DNA of 64,000 bases, taken from NCBI GenBank assembly GCA_940671915.1, contig CALNVZ010002100.1:13118701-13182700 (forward strand), given 5' to 3'. The position numbers were made by a program, and so were the translations under genes. Source of the stretch: Paracentrotus lividus. Lineage: Eukaryota; Echinodermata; Echinoidea; Camarodonta; Echinidae. How positions within the stretch are numbered: position 1 is the stretch's first letter; each line of letters opens with the position of its first letter. Shown in pieces: positions 13,004 through 25,500 of this stretch. The notes beneath the pieces are model-generated. The model was not told the DNA's origin and made no database searches. It was given only the letters and a program-made list of their open reading frames with translations.

Positions 13004-13503
13004 ATTTTTTGTTTACTTTTCTTTTCCTTTTAGAAATAGTAATAGTAAACTACAGAATAAAGAAGTGAAATTAGATAATCGACTAAGAAGGAAGAGTATG
13101 AATACAAAATACAAGAAATACCAAGACCTCTTTACCATTTCCGTTTCTAATTACCTCCTGTTGTAAACATCCTGTTGTGGGAATTCCCCTCTGTGGATCT
13201 GTTTCGTCTTGGAAATGTAGGCTTTAATTTTATTATCATCATTTATCTCTTTTTGTTATTTAACGTTTATCTCATTTGCTCTGTTTCCTCTCACAATAAT
13301 GTTGCTGTTATATACCTCATCCCATTCCTATTTGTCAGATCTTCCCAGAAAACTGCATCAGTATATATTTTTCCTTGCTTTACGGATAAATTTATTTTAT
13401 TTTTTAAACCACCATAGATGATGAACACTAAGCATCAGTATATAATAATATTTCCCCTGCTTGCGAAAATCTGAGCTGTGATGCCCTACATGCTGTCAAT
13501 GTA
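13004..13503. other. AT-rich intergenic or intronic DNA
   Basis: No gene, RNA or recognisable repeat was seen here. Open frames are short and carry no known motif. Confidence 0.4.
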
Positions 13504-14272
13504 TTAACCCTAATCAGGCCAGGCTTTTTTGGCTGTCCTATGGCCGGGGGGGGGTTGAATCAACCCCCCCCTGAGATTTCGGCCACCGATCGCGCGAACG
13601 CCGCGAAATTTTGCACAATGGTAGTGTGCAATGTAATCTACAAGTTAGCATCGTTAATTTTCCTGAAATAATGTTATTTTATTTTATATCAATTAATTAT
13701 GTTAATTTATGCATAATTTATTCTCTTTGCTCTAATTTACTAAATAAAGCTCCTAGAATGCTAAAATTTGGTCTAAATATTCTTTGTACCATTCCCAACA
13801 ATTGTACTTGAAAAAAAATTTGGTATCAAAATTATTTTCTTATGTATTTTATTGTTTTACGAATTTCTTATGTATTTCTTTGTTTTTCGACCTTTTGTTT
13901 TTCTTTGTTTTTTGGTCAAAATTGATTGCAGAATCTTTTTAAAGCATAATTATGCTAAAATAAATTGATTTTAGCCAGTGAAAGTGAAAATAATCATATG
14001 ATTATGAATTGCATGAGAAAAATCTATTTGCATTGACTTTGTACACAAAATCACGTTTTTGAGCGGTTTTCGGTCTGACGGATATTTTTGAAAATCGTGC
14101 AGCGTCGTCACCGTATGCCCGATTTTTGCGAAAACGATTTCAAAAGATGCGCAAGACTTGAAAGTAAAAAGTCATTGAGCGACGCGGTCAAAAAATTTCG
14201 CGCGGCGGCATGGTCGCGGAAAATGTCGAGGGGGGGGTTGATTCAACCCCCCCCCGGCCTGATTAGGGTTAA
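13504..14272. mobile_element. piggyBac-type non-autonomous element (761 bp)
   Basis: The element 13508-14268 has 13-bp perfect terminal inverted repeats, CCCTAATCAGGCC and GGCCTGATTAGGG, flanked on both sides by TTAA (13504-13507 and 14269-14272). A TTAA target duplication with CCC/GGG termini is the piggyBac signature. Subterminal G/C runs (ggggggttgaatcaacccccc at the left end and its counterpart at the right) make each end a strong hairpin. The AT-rich interior has no transposase, so this is a MITE-like derivative. Confidence 0.85.
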
Positions 14273-14287
14273 TGTGTCGAGAGTTAA

Positions 14288-14372
14288 CCCTTAACCCATT
14301 GAGTACTGAGCCCGCATATATTCGAGCTGAGGTCTATGGAAATGTGTGTTATATCCAAATCAGCTCGTCCCC
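14288..14372. repeat. ~85-bp dispersed repeat, copy 1
   Basis: Contains ccattgagtactgagcccg, ggtctatggaaatgtgtgtt and atcagctcgtc. Copies are also near 17920, 39850 and 53335. Ends of the form TTAACCC/GGGTTAA suggest another tiny TTAA-targeting MITE. Confidence 0.65.
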
Positions 14373-14639
14373 AACGGTTTACATTTCATTTTTTACGCTT
14401 CATTAAATGCTTCACAATGACTAAAAGATTGATTATTTTCCATCCATAGACTGCAGTGCTAACTTTAGCTTACCCAGGTATGCTTGAGACATCAATATCT
14501 CAGCAATTAAATGACCAATAAGCATCAAACTCTCTGGCGATTCCTGGCTGACCTAAAGGTTTGCTACTATGATTATAGCATGAGCTGGAAGATTAATTTT
14601 TTAGATTCTAACCCTTTTTTTTCTACCCTTCTCTTTTAC

Positions 14640-14726
14640 TTTTCTTTTTGTAAAAGTTCATAGAGACATGTTGAATTGGAAGTGATACGCGCTATATAAG
14701 AACTGTATTATTATTATTATTATTAA
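14640..14726 (+). repeat. SINE/LINE-like 3' tail with (TTA)n
   Basis: gcgctatataagaactg followed by (ttatta)n is a common 3' terminus of invertebrate retroposons. The rest of the element is not distinguishable. Confidence 0.5.
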
Positions 14727-14781
14727 ACAATCATTTTATATCTCATGTTTCCATTCGTTCTTGTCCTTTTTATCTCCATAG

Positions 14782-14861
14782 ATGCACAATACACAGCATC
14801 AGTAAGCACTCTGGACGATGCAAGAAAGGATTGGGAAAAGCAGATGGAGGAAACTTGTATT
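14782..14861 (+). CDS. PSTPIP1: PSTPIP1-like exon: F-BAR helix (part 1)
   Basis: Acceptor ctccatag|atgc and donor att|gtaaga. Two bases complete a codon from the missing upstream exon, then 26 codons follow, including STLDDARKDWEKQMEETC. The block corresponds to the segment with a conserved W-E pair in vertebrate PSTPIP proteins. Confidence 0.85.
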
Positions 14862-16481
14862 GTAAGAAAAGACAATAACATTACCATTTACTTAAAACAA
14901 TTGTATACCAAACCAAACCTATGAAAAATCGATTTTATTGCTGTGGCATAAAACCTCCTGTCCTGGATGGTTTGCATTTAATAAAGAGAAACCAAGATTA
15001 ATTGAGTTAAAATTTTAGAGGCTCAGTATTTAAAACATGAATTAATCAAATAAAGTTATATGGTATCCATTAAATTACATTGATAAATATCAGTGCTGTG
15101 ATGCAATTAATATATCTTTTCTAAGATAAGGAAAATAACTACTAGCAGTATAGGTTTATGGTGACAATTACATTACCTCAATTAATTGTAATTATATTTC
15201 AGTGATGACCATTATGATAAAGACAGTAGAGCCTAAACGTTTCATTGCAATTGAAAGGCGTTATACATGTTTTTCCGGGTCAAATATCCACTGATTGGGA
15301 TCAATTAACCATAAAGGCAGTTCAAATTTATATGGAAATTTGAAGTGACTGAAGTATACAGGCATTTGAACTGCCTATAAAATCTGAAAATTTGAGATGG
15401 AAAACCTGCATAAACATGCCATTTAATGAAATGGAAATACATACATGTACATTTATATTAATTTAATTGTAGGTTCTACAAGCTATGGAGGAAGAAAGGA
15501 TAAAGTTCTTGCGTAATTCAATGTGGGTCCACACAAATATGCTATCATTACACTGCGTGGAAGATGACCAGGTAAGATCTCTTTAGTTTGACTACTGGAC
15601 AGGCATGTCTTGTAAAAAGCATTAAAAATACATATTTTAGAATGTTTTAGGAATACATGGTACATGCTCTGTGCTTTTAAGAGAATATAAGCTTTTTATT
15701 TATTTCACCCTTTCTAATTTCAATGATGTGAAGAGGAAATACAGTTTGATATTTTCATTGTTTGGGATAAAAGTACATATTTCTTATACATGCAACAAAA
15801 CAAGAAGTGCGGGTCCCCGACCAAAGTGCAATTCACTGATTGGATGACTTGCGATCAATCACAACTCTCTGGAAAGTGTAGCCATAGAGAATTTGAATTG
15901 TTTGTTTAGACAAACTTATGTTGGAAGGAGACATACATGGTCACACCAGAATTATAATTTAAGAAATATTGAAAAGCCCTTCTCCTGCACTGCAAAATTT
16001 ACCTGTCAGAAATCAACAATGCACACCTTATTAAAGATACTGCAAGGCAGATTTTTTTAGCACCCTCCTGGTGTTGGCATGTATCTAAGACTACTGTCAA
16101 GTTATCTTTTCCAATCTTTCTATTGGAGAGTAAACAAAGTTTTCCAGCTTCTTGGAATCATTTTTAGGATTTTAAGGGGATTCCCCTCTTCTACTTTGAA
16201 CAAACTGCTTTTCGTTTTGTGAGGGAAATTGCATAAACATTTGTGTTGTCAAAAACGTTGATAGATAATTCAGTAAATTGTCCCCCTACATCTGTCTCTG
16301 TTTCCCTGACCCTTTCTTCTTTTTCTCTTACAAACTCTCATCCCACTCTTTCTCTCATTCTCTCTTATTCCTCTCACTCTCCCTTCCCCTCTGTCATCTA
16401 TCTCTCTCACTATTATGACCATTTCCTCATTTTCTCTCTCTCTCTCTTTTTTTCTCCTTTCACACCGTCTCTGCATTTTTG

Positions 16482-16516
<35 letters not shown>

Positions 16517-19500
16517 TCTCTCTCCTTGTCTCTGTGTCATTTTCTTGCCATCATGACTCTTTCCTCTCTTTCTCTTTTGCTCTTACTCCCCTCTCACACT
16601 GCCTGTCCGTCTGTTTGTTTGTCTCTCTCTTTTTCCTTCTGCTTCTGTGTCGTTCTCTCACCATTTAAATCTGCAGCATTGTGAGGAGTCTCGGAAGGTC
16701 CTAGAACAGTGTTCAGAAGAGAATGATATCAAATTATTTGTTGCCCAGAAAAGGACAGGGAGCAGCAGGCCTGGTAAGAGATATGATAACAATCTTTATA
16801 TTACTTGTTGAGAACAAAAATAATAACACTTTGTAAAAAAACATTAAAATCAGTTCAAATCCTTATACCAATTAGGATTGTGTATGAACTTTCATGATTA
16901 GAAGTTCGTTGCTCTTCTGGTAACACCAAATTATGAAAGTTATGGGCTTAGGTATTCTTTTTTGTATTAAAGAAAGAACTAAAACACTTTACTATTTGAA
17001 TCACTATATCGATTTGAAATCAGAGTCCGTTTGATGTCCATTTGCAGAGGTCAATTGTGGATGATCATCATGTAGGGTTTGAACTATAGTGCAGTAGTTT
17101 TTTAAAGGTGATGGTATTTGTATGTTTTTGGATGCTATACAGACGAGTCACTTGTAATACAAAATAATTGTAAAAAAATATCTTCTAGGTTATTTCTTCC
17201 AGATTTGAAAAAAGAGACATCCATCTCATGATTTAAAAATTAAGAATAATTAGCACAAGCCTGCTAGATACTTTACTGAGTATATTTTCATTATTATCTT
17301 CAGTTCCTTTTACACAAATATATATATTTTTTCTATTTTCTCTTTGAAGCACCCATTGAAGTAGATATTCCATGGAGCAACCCCAAATTAGCCGTCTCCA
17401 ATGGGAAGCCTTCCCCGACAACCGACCCCCATCGGAGAAGAGACCCTCATACTGCTCTGCCATCCATTCCTAGTAACACGCCTAATCCCCTGGTCAATGG
17501 ACGTCGGAGGTCATTGCCAAGGCCAGCAGATAACGGTAAATTTTGGAGTTTACGGATATGGCTAGAAGAAGAGTTTGAGGACGGGGTAGAGAAGTTTAAA
17601 CAGTATCGGGTCAGGGGTTACTGTCAATCGTAAGGGGGGGGGTGGGGAGATCTGAAACAAAAATGTTAATTTACTGATAACGAAGCAAACCCGTGATTGG
17701 TTTAAAGATCAATAATTCAGAATTTTTACTGCAATATTAAATGTGTAAATAAAATTAATATATTTTTGTGCATTTCTTCAGAGTAAGCAAAGTTGTCATG
17801 GAATTTTATAAACTGCCATACTACAAAGTCATAATCAATGACAAAAATATGTTGTCCAATAAATGGAAATCTGTCTATCATAATTTTGAAGCTCTACTTG
17901 TAATTGAAATCTTAACCTGTTAGTGATGAGCTGATTCGGCTGTAACACACTTTTCCCATAAACCTCAGCTCAAATATATTAGGGCTCAGTCCTCGATGGG
18001 TTTATTGTAATAAATAAGCATGATATTGCCGAAACCCTCGTTCATTCCGTCTTACAAATTGGCAACCCTCTGACGTCACTTGTTTGTAAAATGAACACTG
18101 TGTGCGGAAAATGACCAGACTCATTAAAATGGTCATAAAGATGTCAGGACAGATAGTATATCTGTTCAGTTCTTTAGTCAGAGGTTGCCATTTTAGTTAC
18201 TGTCTAAGGATATTCTGTTTTGATTGGACAACATATTTTATGCCTCAAATTTGTTGTGTCGGTGCATTACTGTACTTCCTGTATTCAAACCACAAAGTTC
18301 ACTCAAAGTGTATTCCACATTGCTTCAATACGTCAGAAGAAAGCAAGCAATATTCCAAATATATCCTTATTTTCTAGCAACATATCTATAACCACAACAA
18401 ATTATGGGTAATAAGAACATCACATGGGTCTACTTTTATTTCATAACTCGGTTAAAAATAAGAAGTCAAATCAGGGCTGTGTGTCACCAAGTTGTTTGTT
18501 ATTTACAAATGACTTTATAAAGCATGTGATTAGTATAGCATCCAAATACATGTTCCAGTCGTTTATAAAATCGTTTGTAACTTTAAGAGCGACTTGGTGA
18601 AACACTGCCAAGGTAAATGTTTAATTTTTCCTTGTGATAAAAGGGGAAAAAATATATTTCCTTCATCTAACTTGCTTTCTTTTGCTAGGAGATCTACACA
18701 ATTTAAGATTCTTTCACTCATACCATGTACTATGGGCTAGCGCTACTAACCAAGTCCACATCACCTCTTCAGTGGCGGATCCAGGATTTGAAAATAGAGG
18801 GGGTGCCAGGCCTGATATGGGATTGAGCCACCAAAATTTTATGATTTCAATATGTCCAGCCAATGAGTGGTTTTCAAACTACAGAAGGTGGCCACGTCCT
18901 GTTGCGCCCCTGCCTGGATCCGCCACTGTCTCTTGCCTTTAATATTTAATTCACTGTTTGTGGTTGTTGTTGTTGTTGAATGGAACTAGTTTATGTCTAC
19001 CATCATGGCTGTCTGTAGAATGAAATTGGCTATGGGTTGTGTAAAATAACGCTCTATCACAACGTTTCTCATCTCTTGTTCAAATATCTTGTTTCAAATT
19101 GGCATCAATTCCCCCATTCACTGCTTCATCATACATTGTGTAATAGCCATTTCCCCAGAATGGATCTAGTTGCTTTAAATTCATCAGAAAAAGATAGTTA
19201 TCTCTATAGTTTAAAATTGAAATACAATTCAATTTTAATTGTGCTTTGTTTCGTATCTTTATGCTTTTAAAACATCATGCATCTAGAGTAAAACTACATG
19301 GGAGGCATAATAAATAAACCTAATACTAGATAGGTTTTATACACTAATAAATTCCAAAATAATAGAAACAACAGGAAAAAAATCTAATACATAATAGAGC
19401 AAAATAAAAATCAATTGGTAGATAAATTATAGCTGTAAAATTGCCAATATTCATGTGAAATGTCCATTCAACAAAACAAATCTACTCTAGTAATAACTCA

Positions 19501-22500
19501 AAATGTTGCTTTTAACAATTCATGTTTGGTATGTGACAGTGCAAAAAAACAAAACAACTGTAGTTTCCCCTTGAAAAGAAAAATATCTGAGTTGTTTGTA
19601 TATAGGTTATTTTTAATCAATTCCTTCCCCTTCCTAATTCATCTTCAGGCACCTGTTTTTCAGTGTTTTTTTTTAAAGTCTGTAGTCATTCAATCTACAA
19701 ACAAATATTTAAGTCATGGCCAAGATGGATTTGAAAACATTCCAACTCAAAATGGACATGTTTAATTATATTTTGACACAATTATTTTGAATATTAGCTA
19801 TCATTTTTTTTCTGGAAAGCTAATATTGGGAAAATCCACTTGTTAAAGACATTAATGAAGGAACCTTGTGACATGTTCAAATAAATACCTGCAATTTGAA
19901 ATTTAGAAGTGAATTGTACACTATGGTATATATCAGTAGACTTCCTAAAGCAAAAAATACAGGCAAAACGCCAGATTTAAAAAAACATCTCTTGCAATAT
20001 TTTTGTACAGCTCCAGGAGCAATCTTATATTAGAGCTTTTTAAGGGTTTTATTTTGTTTTGACAGGGAAAGCAAAGTATACTTTTAATTGGAATTAGTTT
20101 TCTCTAGAAATACTGACCAATACCTTTCTATAACAAATTGATAATTAACATAATATACACAGATTAATTTAAAATGAAGGATTATTTATTGCTTTAAATC
20201 TCTTTGAGCTTTATAATTGAATTAATGTAAAAAGGGATTGACTCAGCAAAATATCTGCCAATATCAGTTTAAAATAAGCAGTGTATGCCCTTGTATTGTA
20301 GATATAATTTAATTGACAACAACATTTACAATGCCACAGCCTTCATGTTAATCACAATTCATCATAACTTTAATTCATGAATGTTTCGTGTAATATCATT
20401 TAATAGCTTGTACTCACTATATGTACAATAACTATCACTCATTGTAATTGATATAATTGGGTTTTAGATACTTAACATTTAGTGTAAACTTAGAACTTAG
20501 TTTGGCAGTTGTCCAATCCAAGTTTGGGTAAACTCAACCAGAAAATACAACCTGCTAGGAGGAAAAAACAAGGGAACAGCCCCCTCTATACCCTGGCTTA
20601 AGAGTGTGTCTAATGATCTGGGCCCATATTCATAAAACCTTACTAAAGCTCGTTGTCAACTAATTACATAGGGACCATTACACAGTGTGTTGATAACTTG
20701 GCCTATGAAGGTTTTTATGAATATGGGCCCTGTCAAATAGAAACACTCTTAAATCAGTGTTTCATAAAACTTAAAGAATAGTCTGAGTCATTGAGTAGAA
20801 CTCGATCTTTACTCTCTTTTGGCAAATAATTTGTTTACATTGCTTAAATAAGTTTTACATGTAGTTTAACAATCCCATGCTCTATCATCTAAAATGTAGT
20901 ACATGTAACATGTGGAAGGCGATGAAATTTCCTTTTTTATAATCGTTGTTCAGACTAGTGCTAATCTTGTCATTTGGCACAGGTGAAGTATTGAGGTGAA
21001 ACAGGCCACCATGTCTAATGCACCATTTTAGTGATTGTACTCTTCTCAAAGTAGCACATGTTTTAAAGCTATTTTTACCACAATTGTCTGTACCTGTTTT
21101 TTTTCCAAATTTGTGTACACCCACTCCTCTTATAAGTTCATCATACATAAAAGTATCCGAATGTAACTTTTGGATTTTTATATAGCAATGGTGCAACTAT
21201 CTGTTAAGTGAATTGTAAAAACTCTATTACAAGACCTGTAATATCTTATTATGCAAAATCAAAGAAATTGGTCACTTTTAGTTGTTGCTATGACAGGCAA
21301 CTTCTTAAATCCCAAAAGAGCCCCTGTTTATCTTTGATTTTTTATTCATAGAGTGCAATTTATGATTGATTTATGATTCGGTGTGTCAATTTAAAGCTTT
21401 AAAGCTGAAGAGTAAACCCCAAAATTCAACCCCCCCCCCCCCATTTATAACATATATATTTACGTTAAACCCATTGACAATGGCAACTTGATGCTTTCTT
21501 TATCAAATCTGTTGGAATTCCATTCAATGGGTGAATTTATCAAACTGAAATTCTTGTTAAACATTTTGTTGCTGCCGGACTGTATTGTGTGTGATGAATG
21601 TTAAGAGTTCAGATTTCACATGCACACTCCACACTGTAACCTTGTTCTATGTTATTAAATATCATGACAGAGCATTTGCAAACGCTGCAACACTCACTAA
21701 GGTCGTCGGGTAAGTTGTTTAACCCTAGCAACCAACGAAATATGACCTCCGACTATTCTAACTGCTCTAACATATTCTCAGTGTATATATAACTCGACTA
21801 AATATAGATGGTTTGAGTTGTGTATCTCAAATGTATAATTGCATGATGTATACTAAATGCACTAATGATAATAAAAAGATAACTAAATGGGGTTATTCAT
21901 ACATAAAAGCAGGTCTAAATTACTTGTGTTATACAATATAGCACTTAAAAAATTTTAATGTAATTATAAAACATATTGAAATTCATTGAAATCTTATCAC
22001 TTTTATTCAAATTGTTATGAACAAGGTTTCATTTGTAAATTTAACATATTAAAAAGCAATGACTTGTAATAATAATTATACAAATTCAATATTTTTGTGC
22101 ATGAAATGTACATCACATTGTAAAATACCTTATTTTTATACAACAGTGAAAAAATGATTACAATTGAATGTGCTATTATCAAGGGTTTCATTCCAAAAGG
22201 GACTAAATCAACTTTGATAAAACCAAGTTATTGCTATCAGATCGTTGCTCAGGCACCTGTCTTTAAACAAAAAGTATTATCTTAAATTTTAATAGGAACC
22301 AGCTATAACAAAATACACATTTAATTTTCACTGTTCCATAGACACCTCTACAAAATCTGTTAAGCAAACACCCTTTTCTCTGAAGTTTCAAAAGTGGATT
22401 TAATTCATTTTGGATGATGTAAATATGTTAATATGTTATTAAAAGTAGATTATGCCCAATAAGTCATTATTGGCTGGGGAGTGTGTGCCTTAAAAGATAA

Positions 22501-25500
22501 AAAAAAATGCTGCGTTCATGTAACATAAATTTGCATTTTCTATACTCATACATCATCTGTTTTGTGCACTTTGCATTTATTTTATGAAAACGCCATGATA
22601 CTTATTCTTCAAATATGTATATATTTATCTTTGTTTCAATTAGCTTTGTATATTACATCATTTTAATAAATAACTTGCTCCTAGTACTATAACACTAACC
22701 TGTATCTGCTTCTTTTTATTGTCTAATGTGCACAATAATTTTGACAATATTTTATTTCAAATCTATCTCTTATCACCTTACATGTGTGTCTCTATTACTT
22801 ATGATATTTCTCTCAAAATAAACCTTTTTTGATTTTTTTCTTTTTGAGATACAGATGTTAATAGAAAACACCCATTTCTTCAAACAGTCATGCACTATGT
22901 TTTTGGTCATAAATTTCACACAAATAGATACATGTACATGACTTCTATTCATTTTCAAATATCAATAAAGACACATCAACATTCATAAATCTCATATGTC
23001 ACTATATGTATAACTGATGGGCTCTTTCATAACCATGGTTTGAATCCAAAAGATTATATCAGTAATGTGTCATAACTTTAATATGGTATCATTTATGAAT
23101 GTATGTATGGTTTTCTGTATGATTGTTTTTGTTAACATGGCATTTTTATTTTTATTTTTGTAGTGACATCTAGTCTACCACTAATTTGGGGAATTATACA
23201 AATATATGTTTAATAATTTGTGTATGATTTTCTGCATTATAATGTTTTACTTTGTTAACATGTCATTTTATTTTTAGTTTGTCTTAACTTCCATCACAGA
23301 ATAATAATTTCTTTACAAATTGATGTATATATTTTCTTTGTTGACATCCTATTTCATTATTTTTTTTGTCTGGACTATTTATTACTATGTAATCTCAACA
23401 TGACTTGTGGGGTATCATTTTTGTTTTATTTTAATTCAGAATAATTACATTTAAATGTTTCCTTGTGTTGGAATCCAATTTTCATTTATTTTCTTTCAAA
23501 TCATGAATGCTGTTATCATCATCATTATTATTATCATTCCTATTATTATTTTACCCCCAATCATCACCAGACCCTCTATACGCAGCCGTGGAGACTCCGC
23601 CCCCATCTCAATCCAGTCAAGAATCCAAATTTGTTCGGGCGCGATTTGATTATAAGGCTCAGGTGAGGTTATATACAAATATATATTTCTTTTCTTCTTT
23701 TTTTTTTTGAATTTCGAAGAGCTCACAATCTGCTTTCATTTCACATGCAAAAATGAGGAATTTTTAAGAACGTCTCACACGTTTTGATGTTTATCGCATT
23801 TATTGTTTGAAGTTCATGCTTTGGTGAAGAAAATTTCGTCAAAAGATACTGCATTGAAAAGAAGAGGAAGAGTTTTTAAAAGATTAAATTACTTAAAAAA
23901 TAACACTATAACAACAGGCAATGCTTATCAACTTTATTTTGAGGCCAATATATTACAGTGTACTTTCCAATTCTCTAATGCTTACACCAAAGTTGACCAA
24001 ATCGCAGAGTTTTTGTCTCAGAGCTGTTGTTTTAATCTCTTTTTAAAAGGTTTTATGGCCAAATTATTCCCAAGACAAAATGCTTGTGAGACCCAAATTA
24101 TGGGCCTTTGGTCAACTAAATTAGCGCACATTCCTGAAGTTTTGTTGATTTTCTTTTAAAAATCAATTTATTTTGTAATTTATTTTTGGAAACAGTACTG
24201 GTAATTGAAATGCTGCGATATGGCAAATGAAAACTTTATCATGGGTAGTAAAACATCAGACCATACTTAAATTATTAAATATTTATAAATGGTATTTCAA
24301 ACAAGTGTGAGGTCTTCATTATGTATTGGACAATATTTATAGAATATTGGATGGCCTTGAGGTTGATACAAGGAATATTGGACGAGTCGAAGACGAGTTC
24401 AATATTTGAAAAGCGAGTTCAATATATCCTTGTATTGATCGAAAATAGGACATCTGAAGAAAAAAAAAGCCCCCCCCCAATCCAAAAAAAAATGCCCCCA
24501 ATTTGTTTGTTTTGGAAAAAAAGTAGCAAAAAAAAAAAAAAAAGAAAAAGAAAATCCCCCCCAAAAAAATTGGCCCCCAAAAAAATTGGCCCCCCCAAAA
24601 AATTGTCCCCTCCTCCCCCAAAAAGAACTTTTTTTTTTTTTTTAGGTGATTCTGGAGAGGAGGGGGAAAAAAAAAAAATTGGGCCCCACAAAAAAAAAAC
24701 AATCCCACCAAAAAAACTGCTCCCATTTTTAATTTTTTTTTTTCAACAAATTTTTTTTCACAAATACTAATTCTCTCTGGTATCTCACTTTCTAACTTTG
24801 GGGATTCCCCCTCTTGCTGCCCGATATTATTAATATTGGGCAGCAAGGCCATGATATTGGGCGAGTTAAACGTACTTTCTAAAGTAGGTAAAGTTTATGA
24901 AGTGCATCAACAAAATAACACTTGTATTTGGCCTCTAAAACCCTCTGTATGGATAATAATACTTGATATTAAAAGAGCTTTCACTAGTAATTAACATCGT
25001 TATAACACTTGCCCACTGAAAATAGAACAGAATAGGTTTTAATTCATACTAATGTAAACCATTAGATTCCCAAAGCACTTTCAAGCAAATTAAAATTTGT
25101 ACTTATTACTAATAAAAAGCCTTTTTAAAGCTTCAGGACATTAATCCCATTTGATTCATTCAAACTCAGATACTAGATTTATCATCTCAACTGCATAGGG
25201 AGTAACTCCTTTTGAATATCATAAATGCATCCATCACATTAAAGAATGGAATATTAAAAAATAGTAGTTGCTATCAGCATTTTTACTTTTTATGATTTTA
25301 TTACATTGAGAGCTGTAATGGAAATTTGAATGAATAATATAAATTGCTGAACTTTAAACATAGTAGGAGGCTGTTTGCTAACTAAAAAATAACTGGTTTA
25401 TTTGTATTACTTCTTTAGAATGATTGACAACCCCCCCCCCCTTCTCTCTACATTTGATTTAATTTTGGGGATGAATGTTTTTGTTTGCATCACACTAACA

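Noticed and set aside
16243..16684. Open frames of 141 and 89 aa (plus) and 80 aa (minus)
   Set aside because: They are translations of a CT microsatellite (Ser/Leu or Arg/Glu repeats) in an intron directly before a real exon.
24321..24852. Open frames of 149 aa (plus) and 171 and 90 aa (minus)
   Set aside because: Lys/Pro and Phe/Gly runs come from homopolymer sequence; there are no splice sites or motifs.
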